From Tubiluchus corallicola (lineage: Eukaryota; Priapulida; Priapulimorpha; Priapulimorphida; Tubiluchidae), in contig JAQGDQ010000116.1 of NCBI GenBank assembly GCA_030141605.1, positions 436,001 to 500,000 of the forward strand: DNA of 64,000 nucleotides, written 5' to 3'. How positions within the stretch are numbered: the stretch's first letter is position 1; the number at the start of each line of letters is the position of its first letter. The notes under the pieces are model-generated. The model was given only the letters and a program-made list of their open reading frames with translations. It did not search any database and had not been told where the DNA came from. This document shows positions 1 through 64,000 of this stretch, piece after piece. The position numbers and the translations under genes are program-made.

Positions 1-411
1 GTATGATCCTAAGAGCTTGGTGCAACAAAACTGAACATTAGAAAAACAAAAAAGAATAAAAATTGGACAAATGGATTTACATAACTGGCAAACGAAAAAT
101 TTAAAAGCAAAATAAACGTAAATTACAAATGTAATTGGCCTGCAGGTTTTCCGTTTGCCACAGAGTTCCATTTAGAGAAACTGACCATTTTATAATGCAC
201 AAAATTACAGTAGCTGTGACAGCAGGCAAGGCTTATACTTTGATTTGTAATAAGAACAGTGAATATTAATAGGTTAAACTAAATACAATTTAAAGTAAAA
301 AAGTTTCACACATTTTAAGTTATTAGTCCTAAGCTACAAGACAATCTAATTTTTTGGAATCTAGTCACCTACTAATAATTTGAATTAAAACAAATAATAA
401 GAGAAACATAC
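1..411 (-). other. Start of PLC intron 24
   Basis: This AT-rich stretch follows the exon 24 donor. I see no further exon, acceptor with conserved coding sequence, or repeat in it; the remaining C-terminal exons lie outside the window. Confidence 0.7.
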
Positions 412-51367
<50,956 letters not shown>

Positions 51368-51746
51368 CTTGCTTTGCGCTCATGGAGAGCAGCTCTACAA
51401 CTTCAGAAATTTCATTTCACCAAGAGAAACTGCTAACACGTGAAACTGTCTGGTTTCAACAGTGGCTTAGTCCACACACTGTCAGTGATCCAGTTTTCGA
51501 TTAAAATGAAAAAACCCACAAAGTTGTTTTATCACGATTCTATCCAGGCATCTCCGCGGATTCTAGAAATGCCCTCATACGCGAGAGTTGATTTGTACAG
51601 TTAGCTACCGCTTCTACACATGCCCGGCCTGAAATTAAACAACGATTTAAATTACAAATTAAAATTCTTTGCGTAAACATCTGGCAATAAGCGCCCATAT
51701 AAACAGATTTGAATGATGGTTAAACCCATGAAGCTTCTTCAGCTGA

Positions 51747-51905
51747 ATGACGATATGAATTCAACTGACAATACAGTTTAATAGTTTTCTATTAATCAGC
51801 AGGGTTTTCATTAACTTATATAGCAAATGCAAAATATTGCATCTATAGTTAAACATCTGATTTTATGAGACTAGAGCCTGTATAGCGGTTATCAAAACCA
51901 AGCCT
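51747..51905. repeat. Direct repeat copy B (upstream of PLC exon 1)
   Basis: 159 bp, the same sequence as copy A in the same orientation 1.29 kb away. The two copies bracket PLC exon 1 and its presumed proximal promoter. Copy B abuts the hairpin at 51908. Confidence 0.93.
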
Positions 51906-51907
51906 TT

Positions 51908-52017
51908 AGTAGCAGTAGTAGTAAATGTTTATCATAGTGACACATTTTCATTTACATCAACTAATGACGAAAACGAAAATGTGTCACTATGATAAATAAT
52001 TTACTACTACTACTACT
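51908..52017. repeat. Long inverted repeat (hairpin, MITE-like)
   Basis: Left arm (about 51908..51950) and right arm (about 51975..52017) are reverse complements over roughly 40 bp, with one short indel, around a 24-bp loop. Core arms are TTTATCATAGTGACACATTT and AAAATGTGTCACTATGATAA, with TAGTAGTAG/CTACTACTA at the ends. Confidence 0.88.
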
Positions 52018-52319
52018 TCAGCTTAGGAATGCTTAAGACAAAGCATTAACATATTTATTATAACATCAAAATATTTAAAAACACAACCATTTATGCTTAC
52101 GAGTCATAGTTACAATAACTACGCATGCATTATTAATACCGCATTATTAAAAGAAGCTGGTCAGCGTAATGCTTTACTAAACATGACTGTAATTCTATCA
52201 TTTTAGTGAACACGCACACAGTGGTTTATTTTGAAAGCAAATACATATCATAAAATTAGAATATGCAAAACTTAAGATTAATTTTTGCTGTTGTTTTCTC
52301 ATAATTTCTTTGTTTTTGT

Positions 52320-52394
52320 TATTATTTCTGTGTCATTATAAAAATCATCTGGTGTCATCTGTCTCATTATTTCTGCGTCATTATAAAAATCAGT
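52320..52394. repeat. Two-copy short tandem repeat
   Basis: ATTATTTCTG followed by TGTCATTATAAAAATCA is repeated 44 bp later with a single T-to-C change (CGTCATTATAAAAATCA). Confidence 0.85.
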
Positions 52395-55300
52395 TTCTGC
52401 CGATTAACCAAACTCTAAAAAAATTTCTTTATAATACAACATTTAACATACAGTTCATTTGTATGGTAAGTGTAAAGAGCACATTCTGTTAAAAATGTTC
52501 TTCGCTTTTTACAAAATTCAGATTGCAAAAGGTACAAAATCGTTTAAGTCAATTTGCTGAAACCGCCAGTTTCTATGTGCAATGGTAAAACATCACATGT
52601 AAACTGTGACAACAGCGATCTCTATACCCTGTGCAAAATATGGATTTAAACAGTTTAAATGTGTTTTATTTGGCTTTATTTTGTACTTCATAAACCACTC
52701 TGTCTTATATTTTGCTAATAGTTTTGCAATCAGGGATGCTAATTATAGTTTGCAAACTAGATACATCATGTGAGAACCTGGGTAGACACCATTTAACGAA
52801 TATCTCATTTATTTCATAATTCCAACTCTTAATTACGATACTAGCAAACAAATTTCGATCCTACAAAAATATTTTTGTTAATCTGTCTGAATCACCATAT
52901 TAACAAGTCTTAACCACAAACATAACATTTCAATTTTTTGCGTATATGGCTCGGTGTCCACCCATTTGTAGCCGAATCTACGAAGACCCATCAAAGACCC
53001 ACAATGTATTTAAAGGGAAATTGGTAACTAGCATATAACCTTGTTAACAAAATAACAAATAAGGCAAAAACAACTGAAAACTTTTTAGTCTTCTGACCGA
53101 CAGCTGGGGGGGGGGTGAACCTTGCATTTTCTGCGTAAGTTTTTTGCAGTGGTTTTCTCACATTCTGATGGTCCATTTTAAGAATATTAAAGGTGGCCCT
53201 TCAGCAATTTGAGATAGTGGACTAAAAGCGTTATACTAGAGAAGTACATACTATAACAAACCAAAACTGCCACTTTCATGCAAATGAAAACATCAAATAA
53301 ACTACATTTAATATTTTTAACAAATAAAAAGTGATAGAGTTTTTATGTAGTCCATGGAAAATTGTGTTGGAGAATTGCACCAAAATAATTAATTACATTT
53401 GCATGTCTTTGCTCCAGAATAAGAGCAGTGCTCATCTTTAACATTGCATCTGGTTATGATTTTAACACAGGAGGCATGGTTACTGGCTACAATAGTTTTA
53501 GTGTGTCATCTTTCAAAACTGTATAATTTGTGCTCTTAACAGAAAATGTTGAGTCACCTCAACAGCTTTTTTTTCCATTGCGTATGCTTGACTGTGTGGT
53601 CATTTCATTTTCACTAAATGCTTTCATTGTAGATGACGAAGTGCACAGCCTTGCACCAGAACAAGAGCATCTCATCATTGTCAAAATTCCAATTAGTGGT
53701 AATAGTAACACCTGTTCTATGCACTTTACTGTGCCATACAACTATCCTAGTTACAGACATGGTACTGCGTACATTTTGAGTAGGCTTATCCACAGCATGC
53801 CCTTATGAATTTAGTGGCTTGAATTCCATTAAGCTGCTTTAATATTGCCAAATTCAGGAATGCCAAAACACACGCAATGTGGTTCTTTTTCCTACACTGA
53901 GTAAGTGCATTGGCTCCTATAATCTCTGGAATGATCCTTTGATGATTCTTCACTGTTTCACCATTGTCATTTACCAATTCCATGACCACTGGCATGGGCA
54001 AATTACAATAAAAAGCAATAAAACAAAACATGTCATCTTTGTTCATTACTGCCTAGTTTTATGACCCATTAAACTTTTTCTTCTCTCTACATTCTTTTCA
54101 GCCTGTTTCTTTATTTTAATGCAGTTGTGAAGTTTATTTCTTCTGCTAAGGCTGCCTAGCCAATAGCTAGTTATTTGCAGGTTACCATTGATGTTGGAAT
54201 TAGAGATAATGCATAGAACAGACCTTCAGTTCGTTTGTGTTATTGTTGAATTCCTGTAATTCTTAAATAAGTTAAACCAGTATTACGTATTTTGCTCAAA
54301 CCCACTTATACGGGACTTCCTCATCAATGCCACGTGCATTCACTGAGATTGTCTTGTAGACCCTTGCGACCACTTTCAAAATACTGTTGTACTCCAATAC
54401 CTAAGTTACCGAATTGAACACACTCAGTGATAACAGTACAAGCTTCTCATTTACCACATCAACTATTATTATTCTGAGGATGTTGTTGTGGTGTTAGAAG
54501 ATTTATCCAAACTCTTAGTTTTTTGCAAAGTTCTTGATTGAAAATAACATCTGCAATTATTCTGACTTTAGCTTCTATCCTTTATGTGCCCTGAAATATA
54601 GGCCTATCTGCCATCGTGCCTCATAACTGAAATATTCTTCTTCTGCACCACAAACATAATGAGTCAGTGTTTATCCCTTTCTCTTTTCTACTCTTTCAGT
54701 CATACAAGCATCATCATAAGTTTTATTAAATAACCTACCCAAAATGCTCGCTATGCTTTTACTTGCTATATTGTCAAGTAGAAATCCACACGGTATGTCA
54801 TAGGCACCTAGCCAAGAAAAGCAGATTAGCTAAAATTGTACAGAATTATTGTGGTTTTCCCAAACCCCATAAAAGAATGTCTAAATTTCTAGCTGTTTTC
54901 TAAACTACACCAGTTATAACTTTATGAAACAGCAGGCTTCAACTTAATACAGCAATATACATCAAGTTATTACACAAACTAATAATTACTGTACTCACAG
55001 AATGCATTATGTACATGTATACTGTAGCTCAATTTTTGAATTTCCATGTGAAAAACTAGCTACCAATTCCATTCTACGTCAGTGTCAATTTCATTTGCTT
55101 AATCATAATAGTATTGGTATGTCACAGCACATGCTTTTTCCATTGTAACTCTTTTTGTCCACAATCTCAAAATGCTTAAAAGGGACCATCAGAGCGTGAG
55201 AAAACTGCCGAGAAAAAACTTACATGGAAAGCGCAAAGGTTCATGAAAAAACTGGCTTTTGGGTGCCAAACTAATATGCCGATTTAATGTCGGGTGTTCC

Positions 55301-56132
55301 CATTCCTGTTGCTGGCCAAACCATATAAAACTTACTGTTCCAGCTGTATAAATCCAAGTTTTTCCATTAGGCCTCTTAATTTGGGGTATTCTTTACCAGA
55401 AAATTGTTTCACTGCTAGCTAAAATGTCACCCTGTTCAAGAAGAACATTAGGAGATACATTCTATCACTAGCAAATTAGTTGCAAGAATTCTGTTTTTCT
55501 GGATTGCTGGGCGATTTATATAAAAAATCTCAATTGGCTCGTTGTAATATCAAAATTTACAGTTTATAAATGTACAAAATTTACTAACACATAATACTAT
55601 AGATGATATTTACCTAATGTTATTAAAAGTGAAACGGTGGACTGTGGACTAGTATTTACAAACAACTTTTCTAAAGTTGACTAATCTTTTATGGTGGTTT
55701 GGCTGCCTTTAGTGTGCAACACCAACTTTTCTAAAGCTATCCTTCTAAAGTTAACAATGGCCTTGTTAGATTTGCTGACTAGGATTTTGTGGCCAACTTT
55801 CCGTCTGAAATTGCCGCAGTACCTAAATAAGCAATAGTATATGGAGATGCCTCCAGGCATACCTACATTGCAAAACCAAACTAACCAGTTTTACCCATGT
55901 GTTAGTTGTAAATTATATCAGGGTATGTATACATTTTTTTTAAAAATTTGGACAGTAAACGTAGAATATCTTTGAAGTATTTGGTAGTATATTGAACAAA
56001 GAAAAATCTAGATCTTCCGGTCAAGAACTGAGAACATATATTTGTTTTTCATAAGGCTTTTTACTTGTTTTCCTATTCTTGTTATAAATAATAATAATGT
56101 ATTTGATGTGTTTTTTGTAAATATGTGTGTGA

Positions 56133-56166
<34 letters not shown>
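56133..56166. repeat. (CT)n microsatellite
   Basis: About 16 CT units just before a GCATGCGCAC motif. It is complementary to the GA tract 39 bp downstream. Confidence 0.95.
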
Positions 56167-56170
<4 letters not shown>

Positions 56171-56198
56171 GCGCACTCTCCACTTTTTTATATTTTTT

Positions 56199-56427
<229 letters not shown>

Positions 56428-59172
56428 TCTGTTTATTGATATAAGAAATTGGTCTACCTTGTTGGCAAGTTCAGTTTCAACTATGCAAGAATTTGCAGTA
56501 AGGCGATAATGTAACAAGAAGTACTATTACATAATTACATATGCAGAATATGTCAACTATAACATCTGCAGAAATGTATACATATAATACTTATTGATAT
56601 TTAACATTAATATAATGTATTTACTTTTTTGTAGCACAGGGTCATATACACTGTAATATTTAAGATGGCATTTAACTTCACTCTTACGCAGAGTTTCATC
56701 TCTTTTTAATAGGATTTCCCATAAGTTGTCTTTATGGAAGAACATGCTTTAGATTAGCCAGAGATCTGCTCTGTGGCACAGAATTGCCTCTAATCAAGGA
56801 TAGCTGTCTATTTTTATTTGCTTATTCTGTAATAAAATGATCTAGTCCCTCTACTTAATAGTTAATTAATGCTAAGGTGCTTTTTCCCTATGTGCTCTTA
56901 TAGAAAATGAAATATAAACACTTAGAAAAAGAGACCAGTACATTGGTGTAAATGATGTACGATTATGAAAAATAATATGTCATAAGCTCCATAAAAGCTA
57001 CAACAGGGTTACAATAATAACGAACAAAAATCCAAACCAGAAAAACACAGCCAAGCATTCAATGTCTTAGATGGGGAAATGAAACAAAATTATATCACGT
57101 TTTTAAAGAATTTAGTCAAAGAAACAATGGAAAGTTTATCAAAATTGCTGTAGGAAAAGGAAAACCATTAAAGGAAAAACTGCTAATTTTGGTGACATTT
57201 TGTCAAGCATAAGGTACCAGAATTGCGGACATTATCGTTTTTAAGGCGCTAAGTATGAAGTACTATTGAATAATGGTGTATCTTTTTTAAAGAGCTATTA
57301 GTGAATTTTTATGCATACTGTAGTGTAGTGCAGTCTGCTTATCAGCAGGCCTTAATGTGTACAGCCGAAATCATTTACCGGTGCCGTTTTGTTCACTATA
57401 AACTGTTTACAGTCAAACACAATGCGTGGTTGCTTAAGTGATTATTAAGTTAATAAACAAACGCATTTAATTGAGAATAATAAATTAACTCAAATGAACG
57501 AAGTGTCTCAACTAAAACTCATATGCATCAGAAATTACGCCGTCATGATTTTTGCATCTCACTACAGAACTCTCTGTGTGCTACAAAACATGAACCACTG
57601 AAGTCTGCATTTATAAATGCATACTCACAGTCAACTAAGATTATCAACTGCTTGAATGCTGGAAGACTATATAATCGCACAACAAAACCACCTGTCCAAA
57701 ATATTGAAACACAATGGCAAGCCTAACAGTATTGGATAGACATCAACACAACTTGCTAAATCGCTAAATGAACCACCGCTCAAAATTCCTTTTTCCATTA
57801 CTGCGAGCTGTGACGCTGCCTGGAAATACTACAAGAAATCTGAATTTTGGCGCCTCCTGTTGAGCCACAATAAAACGAATCGACTGAATTCAGTTACCAA
57901 AAAGCCATAAAATGATTGCAAATTTACATTTTTTATTTTACACAAATTTAAAAAAAATAAAATCAATCATGTTTCAAAATTATGAATACCAAGCTTATAA
58001 CGAATTTTACTCAGTACTCTAGCTTACATTGGCAATAACTTCAGTAGTATTAAATAAAAAGCAAACTTAAAAAAAATCCAGAGTTCAGCTGGCTACTTTT
58101 AACCTTGAGATTGTCTTATTGGCTAACGAACCGAAAATCGTAATACTACAACTTTCGAGTGTAAAATTCACTTCAAAGTAAGCTTGCTCCAATGGCTTCT
58201 TCCAGCACCTTAGATTCACTCGTCTGTACAGTAGGTTAATCTTCTTTTGACATGATTTGCGTTATTCACAGAGCACGGTGACACTCGACCTGCTAGAAGC
58301 TGAAAGGCATTTAAAAGTGATTTCCAGCATACAAACTTTGTCCAAGCCCTGGTCCAAGTTATTTCTGACCGGCAAAATTACAGCATCTATAATGCAGGGC
58401 GTTTAAAATTTATAACGCTGCCTACCTACTAGAAAGTACAACTGTAGCATTACCATTTGTACATTGTAATCGTTATCTGCTAGTATTGACTCTACTTGAA
58501 TATTTTAGACGCTTCAATTAAGACAAAACCTTCACTATCATAATTATACGGTTTCCATACTTGGCTGACATTATAGTGACATACATGTAGATGATCCGAG
58601 AAGTCTTGCACATTAGTTAATAGTAACGTAGAACATTAAATTTCGATTTCATAGTATCATTGCAATTAATAACTTGTTATTAACATTAACAGTGCATTAC
58701 TTGTTAATTTTTTAGCAATGATATGTGTTGAAATTTTACATCACTGTAAATTAATAGTGCACTATTACTTCCATGTTAACTGCCAAAAGGAAAATCTTAT
58801 TATATATGCACACTAATACTCTTTCCTACATACATACGCATCATTGTACTAAAATGCATCTGCCACTAGTTGTATAAGTTAGACTGTGAGAGATGATATG
58901 CAGTAATTTGGGTTGTTATTACTACTCGTTCCTGTCATATTAGTATGGTCCACAAATTTGATTACATTGGCTGGAATACAGCATTAAAACACCTTAACAT
59001 TATTAGCTCCAGTACACTCCCAATGCATACCTGACAGAACGAGAGGCGTGCTACACTGACGCCTAAGATTTCAAATTGATCATCTTTACTGGTAGTAAAT
59101 CGACTGTTACAAAAACAGACAAAAACAATAATAATTCAGGTTTAAGACTATAATGGTTTGATCATCATAGAA

Positions 59173-61186
59173 TTTATTTTCCAAAAAGTACATCTGTATT
59201 CCTAAATGGAACAGTGCAGTAAGTAGAACATACATTACACAAACATGTAACAATTGTAATACAGACCTATGTACAATTATAATTGCCTAATGCATACATA
59301 AATTATGCAATGTGTGAACTGACAGGGCTGCAAATTTCACACAATCATTCACAACCTTGTAAGAGTTATACTGTAGTTTTAAATGAATTACAATCATCGA
59401 TACACGTACTGTGTTTGTGCATACATTTCTTATGAGGCTTTAACGGTGTTACATGTCTGTATGGAAAAGATTATGCGTACAGTAACAAAACCTTTTTTTG
59501 TAAACTAAGTTTTAATTTCATAGATGATTTTCTTACTTCAACAGTGTTTAGTAAACCAAAAGTAGTTTGTGTAGTCTTAATAATTGTCCAATTAATGCAG
59601 AACTGCAGTGACAGTTCTATTAACCAATAATGACTAATCACAAACTATTTTGTTAGATTACCAAGCAAATCGAGAACAATAAACAAAATGCAAAATTAAA
59701 AGCATTATATGTTTTACACGTACAAAAGCCTGGATGTATACTGCGCTAACACTATTATCTCAGCAAAACTGAACAGTATAGCAAAGTGAAAGAAAGCTAA
59801 ATGTGACTTATAGTTAAACACCAAAATTAGCAACAATTTCCAATGAATTCACAAATTAGGCCATTTTACACGAATACTGACTTTACAAGACAAGTATCAT
59901 ACGTAACTGTTAACAGTTTTATCATTTATTAACTCGACTGTCAATTGAGTGACAGTTTAGACCCAAGTAACAAAACAATGAAGCATAACAAAAAATAATG
60001 ATAAAAGAGAACACGATGAGGCTAGGTAAATGTTAAAAGGAAAACAAAACCTGCAATTATTGTACAACCAAAATTATATAGTAATACATCAACTAATGTC
60101 TCCTCAAAGGAAAAAGAACACAAGACATTAAATAAAATTAAGCCTAGGAACTAGAATCTACAATGACTATCAAACAAAATAATTTGAAAAGTAAACTGGA
60201 ATGTAAAAATGAAAAATCATGATTGCTATCAATCGAAGGTAGCCGTCCTAAAATATGTATTTTACTATTAAATGAATTATTATTTAGAATAAAATTAGTG
60301 GCGTATAACTGCTGGTCTGGGCTGGCTGGCTGCACTGCCAAGTTTGAGATGTGGAGATAAATTTTCCCGAACTGTAAATGCAAAAAGCTACTGTTCATTG
60401 CCTTTTTAAAAATATATATTACGGTACTTTAAATTTGAGTTCTTTAAATTAATAATGAAAATTTTTTTAATGTTCCTCAAGGAAACTTGAAAAGTTCATA
60501 TAAGAATGTCCTGTACAAAGCAGGACTGGACACTGCTGCCGGTGCAGAACTTGAACATGACTTCTCGTTTCCCCCTATTTTTTAATATCACCCACATTGC
60601 TTTTCAAGGTTTCTGAGACTCTATTCAATCTAATTCTATATTATTAGTTAATATACAGTTCATTATAAGGTCTTTGGAACAAAAAAATTGTTAAAAATAT
60701 TACTGCAAGCAAGGATAACAGAAAAAGAGACTTTGTCAAATAACTAAATCTTCAATGAAAACTGGTTATTGTAAATAAACTGACAAAATTAACCGTAAAA
60801 TGCAGCATGACAACAAATGTAAACACTGTACAGTGAGCACAGCAGTGCAACTGGATTACGTTTGAAATGATGGCATACCTAGTTATTAATAAAAAAATTT
60901 AATATAAATTACTAAACTCTGGTGAAGAATGTACGCATCACTGATTTGAGTTCCAACAGTTCTGAATAATACATATACATAATAAAATCATATTTAATTG
61001 CTATTCAATGATTTAATAACATACGCATATAGTAAAAACTCCAATATGATTAAATTTACTATTCAGTATATACAGTAATTGTACACATGATTTCAATGAA
61101 ATGCAGGTTTAGTTTACAAGTTGTTGCTATATAACGTTATGTGTTATCGTTCTGTACAAAATTGACTAGATTTTGTTTCACGAAGA
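59173..61186 (-). other. Probable FBXO45 3' UTR and polyadenylation signals
   Basis: After the FBXO45 stop, canonical AATAAA hexamers on the minus strand occur at 59925..59930 and 59173..59178, with ATTAAA variants nearer the stop. No other gene intervenes. The true 3' end is unproven. Confidence 0.4.
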
Positions 61187-61372
61187 TCATCCATCTAAAG
61201 GTGGTCCTAGGTAAACCATTGCCACTTCAGTGTTGCCATAAACTGCTGAAACAGCTGGGTAGAGTCTAGTGGCAGGTAATCCACGAAATGCTACACCAAG
61301 GAATTCATAGTTTCTTTCAAATGCTAAAGTATTGTCATCGCAGTCAAGAATGACTCGAATTCTTTCTCCAAC
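61187..61372 (-). CDS. FBXO45: FBXO45 exon 2 (SPRY C-terminus, stop)
   Basis: 61 codons plus [23 protein letters not shown], then [13 protein letters not shown] and VYLGPPLDG. It matches the conserved C-terminus of Fsn/FBXO45 almost residue for residue. The acceptor is TTATAG. Confidence 0.97.
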   Translation of the reverse strand, partial: VGERIRVILDCDDNTLAFERNYEFLGVAFRGLPATRLYPAVSAVYGNTEVAMVYLGPPLDG

Positions 61373-63993
61373 CTATAAAAAATATACATGTATATAAAGG
61401 TTATGTGCCTTAGTTTGTCTACTAGTAGGTTTGGACATTAGCTATTTAATTTTAATTTAAGACAGAATAAGAAAGGACAGATCAGTGAAAATAAAGGAAG
61501 AAAAAATGTTCCATTCACCATACCGATTCTGGCTGTTTACCTCATTGAGTAACAATGTTTTCACATTCGTACGGACCAAGACACCGGTTCAATGTTCCAT
61601 CTTAAAGGGTTATCCTCAACAATGAAATAGGTTCCGGTCTTGTCACCATTATTAACATTGAGCAGACCCTACCACTGTGTACTGTATTCTGGTTTTCAGT
61701 GTACCAAAGTATAAAAAATCCTGGTTGGGGGCATTATCACGCATTTGAGGGTATTTTGGTACAATGACCATGCCTTTCAAATTTGAATCTTGTATATACA
61801 AATGTATTTTCAAACGCACAAAGATGCTCTGGTGGTCAGGGCTTCGAGCTCCGCTGGGGTCTGGCAGAGTTTACAGTACTCCTCCAGGACCCCTAAATAG
61901 TTGCTCGCATTTTTCCACGGATCATTACATGACAGTGATACCTCTGTCAATAAATCAAACAGCACTGAGTGGCTGAGACAACAAGAGAATAGCAATTCAC
62001 ATAAGATACATGTTTGGCAGACATTTATTAGGTTCTTCATGCCTTAAATCCTTCACATATATAAACGTTTGGATAGTTTTGTCATCTCCGAACAAAGCGC
62101 TTCCTGTAACAGCCTAACTGCATCAGATATTATGCAAACAAATGTATTTTTAGGCTGAACTCCAAATTTAATGTTTAGATTTTTTTAATGGAGTAATTAA
62201 CAGGATAATTAAAAAAACAAAAATTTCAGAGAATTTTTATTTCAAAGTCTTCTAGTTTCCAAATGATAGCCTGTATTTAAAACTTAAAAATAAAAACCTG
62301 TAGAGCATTTTTTCTGAGTAAAATTTTGCAATTACTCCAAGTTTGTACATTTGACAAATGTTCAAACAAGATAAGATATTAAGAAATTTGTACTGCTTGC
62401 TGCAGGTGAGTCTTCCCTGTGCTGGTTATTGAATTGACAGTCATCGCTCTCAATATAATTAGTAGCTGTGTAGTAAGGTAAAACGTGCATCAGTATATTA
62501 TTTTATGAATTTGTTTGCTTGCAACAGATTTTGCATGGGCTGCAAGTTTGGAAATTATTGCCAGTTACTATACATGTGTAGATGATTGTCTCAAGCGATG
62601 AATTTAGTTATGAAATAGTTTTAAATTAAAAAAACACAAAAACAGATGAGAACAAGGACTACCTTGGCATGCTAATGTTAGCCAGTGCTAACGAGCAGAG
62701 GGCGTATCAATGTTTGCTACTATGCTGAGTAATTGCATAAGCGCAAAGCAAAATTTTTATCCATTAGTTTGCAAAAGAAACTTCAAAGACTAAAAACGAA
62801 GAAAACAACAAAACATTTTTTGTTCTTATCTAATATTCTTATATATTAGGTGTTTCTTTTCGAAATTTCCTTATTTTTGGAGAGTGAAAATTTTAGTTAA
62901 TAAGACATTGTTTTTACCCATCATAGGTGATGGGTAAATGTATGTACCCATCATAAAGTTATAACTGCCAATTTTAACAGCTACTATTTAGCAAACACAC
63001 AATAAATGGTTTTTCAACTTTTTGGCCATTAAGACCATAAAATTGAGTCTTAATTCAACAACAACAAGTGTCTTCTGTTCAACGAATTAACTTCAGTTTT
63101 CATCAGCTAGCTGTTATACATTAGCCCTTATAAGTCTTGGCCTATATTCAATATTTTAATATTATGATTAATCTCTCATCAAATGAAATACAGCAAGGTG
63201 CACTCACTGCACTGCTTTTGTTCACTAGTCTTTGCAGTTCAATAATAGACAAATTTTTAGTGAAACTGCTGGAAGACAGTTTATGTGCCACAGTTTTTAC
63301 GGATAGGCTTACAGCTACTTAAACAGTAAGGTTAGATGTGCAGCCCAGCAACACAATAATTTTTATAGTTAAGACTACTTGTAAAGACATTAGCTCAGTA
63401 ACCTGATATTTTGGTGCATTGTTCAATAATGGATAGTTTCCTTGGCTATCTCCATTATGTATAAGATGATTATCTACAAGATTCCACCCCCAACTTTGAT
63501 TATCTCCACCTAGTAATGCTACGTAACCATGACACTGTACAGGAGCATCTTTTGTTGCTATACCGATCACAGCAACGGTACCAAGTGGTCCTTCCCACCA
63601 TACTTCCCATGCATGGCGCCCACTTCGAAACCCAATTTTGCCGCGAACACTGTCTGTGCTTTGTGCTACTGGATTTCTGTGAAATGTGAAAGCATCTGGT
63701 TTTATATACACATTTTTAGAACAGTCATTTGAATTCCAAGCGTGACAAAACGCTCTCAACTTTGCTTTCCATGTTGGGACATTTTGCAAAATGTCACTTT
63801 TTCTGCTATTTAACACTTCTTCTGCCAACCTACGAACACAGTGCATTCGCCACACGTCGTTGTTCTCGTCGTTAAGAAACTCGTACCATTTTTTACACAC
63901 AAGCGAGCAATTTCTGAGATCTGGAAAATCTAAATAAGAAAACAAAACTTCTAAAACATTGTTTGGCAATTTTCCCGCAGCAACCGCTGCCAT
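61187..63993 (-). CDS. FBXO45: F-box/SPRY domain protein FBXO45 / Fsn (complete, two exons)
   Basis: FBXO45/Fsn pairs with the RING protein PAM/Highwire/RPM-1 in an atypical SCF-type ubiquitin ligase controlling synapse and axon growth. Two exons (63403..63993 and 61187..61372) give 258 residues, close to the 255 of fly Fsn. F-box at about residues 8-54 ([20 protein letters not shown], then [18 protein letters not shown]). SPRY/B30.2 at about 95-258, with [32 protein letters not shown] and [10 protein letters not shown]. The C-terminus is VYLGPPLDG. The start ATG is seven bases from the window edge, so upstream promoter and UTR are not visible. Confidence 0.97.
61373..63402 (-). other. FBXO45 intron
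   Basis: A 2.03-kb intron. It holds a GC-richer patch at 61550-62040 with the feel of a dispersed repeat (CTGGTGGTCAGGGCTTCGAG region) and a small perfect hairpin at 62913..62938. Confidence 0.7.
62913..62955. repeat. Perfect 11-bp hairpin plus third repeat copy
   Basis: TTTACCCATCA and TGATGGGTAAA flank a TAGG loop (62913..62938). A third copy, TACCCATCATA, follows at 62945..62955. Confidence 0.85.
63403..63993 (-). CDS. FBXO45: FBXO45 exon 1 (F-box and most of SPRY)
   Basis: 197 codons from MAAVAAGKL to NNAPKYQ, ending in phase 0 at a CAG|GTTACT donor. The start matches the length and beginning of fly Fsn. Some orthologues carry an extra N-terminal segment; none is visible here because the window ends. 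Confidence 0.96.
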
Positions 63994-64000
63994 TTTGATT

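Noticed and set aside
53530-54064. Overlapping frames on both strands near 53.5-54.1 kb
   Set aside because: Open on both strands but without any motif I can name; likely chance or an old repeat.

Overview
The window is eukaryotic nuclear DNA from an animal. It is AT-rich, and its two recognisable protein genes are split by GT-AG introns. Both genes lie on the minus strand in head-to-tail order. The proteins most resemble the PLC-beta4/norpA phospholipase and the F-box/SPRY protein FBXO45/Fsn of animals. Multi-kilobase AT-rich introns, abundant microsatellites, a tRNA-derived SINE and decayed non-LTR retrotransposon pieces suggest an invertebrate (for example a mollusc, annelid, cnidarian or sponge). 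I cannot name the species from sequence alone.

Gene 1 (minus strand, 51367 down to beyond position 1) is a phosphoinositide-specific phospholipase C beta of the PLCB4/norpA class. I could place 24 coding exons with consistent phases and GT-AG junctions. They give about 943 codons: PH domain, EF-hands, catalytic X box, acidic X-Y linker, Y box, C2 domain and the start of the Galpha-q-binding/C-terminal region. The C-terminal coiled coil lies outside the window to the left. Exon 1 (51284..51367) holds the start codon and is separated from exon 2 by a 24-kb intron that fills 27273..51283. A phase-compatible 57-nt candidate cassette exon lies in the X-Y linker region (6278..6334).

Gene 2 (63993..61187, minus strand) is FBXO45/Fsn, the substrate-recognition subunit of a synaptic ubiquitin ligase. 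It is complete in two exons (258 residues), and its start codon sits seven bases from the window's right edge. Its 3' UTR probably runs toward 59.2-59.9 kb.

Intron 1 and the intergenic stretch 51.4-59.2 kb hold no other convincing host gene. They contain a retrotransposon reverse-transcriptase fragment (39.4 kb), minisatellites (36.0-37.0 kb; 44.7-47.2 kb), a tandem duplication (31.2 kb), a 160-bp direct repeat pair bracketing PLC exon 1, a large hairpin (51.9 kb), and a 220-bp GA tract facing a CT tract (56.1-56.4 kb). No CRISPR array, operon or bacterial feature is present. The most informative observations are the distant first exon with an overlapping upstream ORF, the cassette exon, and the repeat architecture around the first exon.
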